Below are positions 63,247 to 64,000 of a stretch of 64,000 nt of DNA, piece after piece. The position numbers and the translations under genes are program-made. The stretch lies in contig NZ_AP027741.1 of assembly GCF_030296755.1 (NCBI RefSeq), positions 2,967,001-3,031,000 on the forward strand, in the 5' to 3' direction. The notes beneath the pieces were generated by a model. The model did not search any database, was not told the DNA's origin, and worked only from the letters and a program-made list of their open reading frames with translations. This DNA is from Methylophaga marina. Lineage in GTDB: Bacteria; Pseudomonadota; Gammaproteobacteria; Nitrosococcales; Methylophagaceae. Numbering within the stretch: the first letter of the stretch is position 1; every line of letters begins with the position of its first letter.

Positions 63247-63587
63247 ACCGCTTTATGATGCAAATGATTATCAAAAAACTGGGTGGGGATGCCGCATTAG
63301 CAGAAAACGGGATTGAAGCCATTAATCTGCAAAATGAACATCACTACGATCTCATCTTTATGGATTGGCAGATGCCGGATTGTGATGGTGTTGAAGCGAC
63401 CAAACGCATCAGAAAACACTTCAACAATAATAATCCCTGGATTGTGGCACTAACTGCTAATGCTTCAACGACAGATAAGCAAGAAGCAATTGAGTCGGGC
63501 ATGAATGATTATCTTCTTAAACCGGTCAGTGTAGAAGATATACAGCAGGCATTTGAACGTTATTTTGCTCTAGCCGATACAGAATAA
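63243..63587 (+). CDS. Receiver domain of the frameshifted CHASE hybrid kinase
   Basis: Read in the corrected frame the domain starts QLSILVVDDLEMNRFMM, so the acidic pair and N-terminal strand lie before the ATG at 63243. Phospho-Asp in LIFMDWQMPDCDGVEATKRI, Thr in VALTANAS and Lys in YLLKPVSVEDI. The domain passes phosphate to an HPt protein, and one is encoded 90 bp downstream. Confidence 0.88.
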   Translation: MNRFMMQMIIKKLGGDAALAENGIEAINLQNEHHYDLIFMDWQMPDCDGVEATKRIRKHFNNNNPWIVALTANASTTDKQEAIESGMNDYLLKPVSVEDIQQAFERYFALADTE

Positions 63588-63676
63588 AGCGAACAATGTT
63601 ACATTTAAGTTCAACAATAATTAAAAAATAATATAACCATCATTTAACACAACAATAATGTCATATAGGTAACAAT

Positions 63677-64000
63677 ATGGAGAGAGAAACCACACACGCA
63701 CTATGGGACCGTGAAGGTGCTTACAACAGATTACTGAATGATGAAGCCCTACTACAAAAGATGATGCAGATGTTTTTAGATAATGTTGAAAAAGCGATGT
63801 CTGTACTGGAGTCGGCACTATCACAGAAAGACTTCGTATCCATAAAAGCCCATGCACACAAATTAAAAGGCAGTGCAGCTGCAGTAGGTGCTTTAAGAGT
63901 TGTAGATGATTGTATTGCCATTGAAGAAGCTGCTAATGCGACTGATATCGAAAGAATTGAAAGTGAGATGTCATTGTTAAAGAACGATATATCAGATATC
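63677..64000 (+). CDS. HPt phosphotransfer protein (3' end beyond the window)
   Basis: From ATG 63677 (AGG eight bases upstream) the frame is open to the window end, 108 codons. Helical, with the phospho-His motif SIKAHAHKLKGSAAAVGALR near residue 58. It should carry phosphate from the CHASE kinase receiver to a response regulator further downstream. It may be a stand-alone HPt or the start of a larger protein. Confidence 0.85.
   Translation, partial: MERETTHALWDREGAYNRLLNDEALLQKMMQMFLDNVEKAMSVLESALSQKDFVSIKAHAHKLKGSAAAVGALRVVDDCIAIEEAANATDIERIESEMSLLKNDISDI

Noticed and set aside
1-64000. tRNA, rRNA, insertion sequences or prophage
   Set aside because: None of the expected conserved stems, transposase motifs or terminal repeats was seen on reading both strands; a tRNAscan or ISfinder search would be decisive.

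Overview
The window looks like chromosomal DNA of a free-living, probably marine or brackish gammaproteobacterium. Base composition is moderate (GC in the low-to-mid 40s by eye), genes are densely packed, and the repertoire is typical of that group: QseBC-like regulators with an RND pump, CcoG, TrkHA, EttA, MocR, PhoX and many GGDEF/EAL proteins. A Methylophaga-like lineage is possible but cannot be shown from this sequence. I saw no rRNA, tRNA, insertion sequence, prophage or CRISPR array.

Layout. (1) 1-3.1 kb: a LysR regulator cut by the window edge, divergent from a four-gene redox/detoxification operon (AhpD-like, PNPOx-like, GST, DUF1348) that ends at a clear terminator. (2) 3.2-6.2 kb: exported amidohydrolase, AsmA/DUF748-like protein, DUF3750 lipoprotein. 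(3) 6.1-14.1 kb: QseBC-like two-component system divergent from a complete tripartite RND efflux operon. (4) 14.1-15.6 kb: a small atypical patch with an ORF remnant, a methyltransferase-like gene and a CWC zinc-type protein. (5) 15.7-28.9 kb: a signalling island with REC-PAS-GGDEF-EAL, REC-GGDEF, a periplasmic binding protein overlapping a TorS-like hybrid kinase, a second hybrid kinase with a NarL-type regulator, and a ~1110-residue Asn-rich repeat surface protein with a VPxPA-CTERM tail. The leader of the last gene folds like a cyclic-di-GMP-I (GEMM-I) riboswitch. (6) 29-33 kb: EF-hand protein, cysteine desulfurase, small secreted protein, AraC regulator and a degenerate GGDEF protein. (7) 33.4-42.9 kb: a phosphate-scavenging operon behind a near-consensus Pho box (TonB-dependent receptor, two-domain beta-propeller phytase, ExbB, ExbD, TonB, PhoX), with a polyphosphate kinase 2 gene facing it. 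(8) 43-50.6 kb: MFS transporter, CcoG, MocR regulator, DUF1840 protein, CBS-GAF-GGDEF-EAL protein. (9) 51-57.6 kb: TrkA/TrkH divergent from a KdpDE-like sensor/regulator pair, then PBP4. (10) 57.7-64 kb: EttA, small unknown proteins, CbiX-type chelatase, Tsx-like porin, a CHASE hybrid kinase and an HPt protein running off the end.

Two systems stand out. The first is a compact circuit in which local sensors and c-di-GMP enzymes sit next to a giant surface protein that appears to be read out by a c-di-GMP riboswitch. The second is a PhoB-type operon carrying its own energised outer-membrane uptake system for phytate or related organophosphates.

A quality caution: at least six genes are interrupted by single-base frameshifts, and five of these lie in A/T runs exactly one base too short (about 16.61, 39.35, 42.27, 55.48 and 63.16 kb). 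This pattern fits homopolymer under-calling better than real gene decay. Programmed frameshifting or contingency loci remain possible at two sites.
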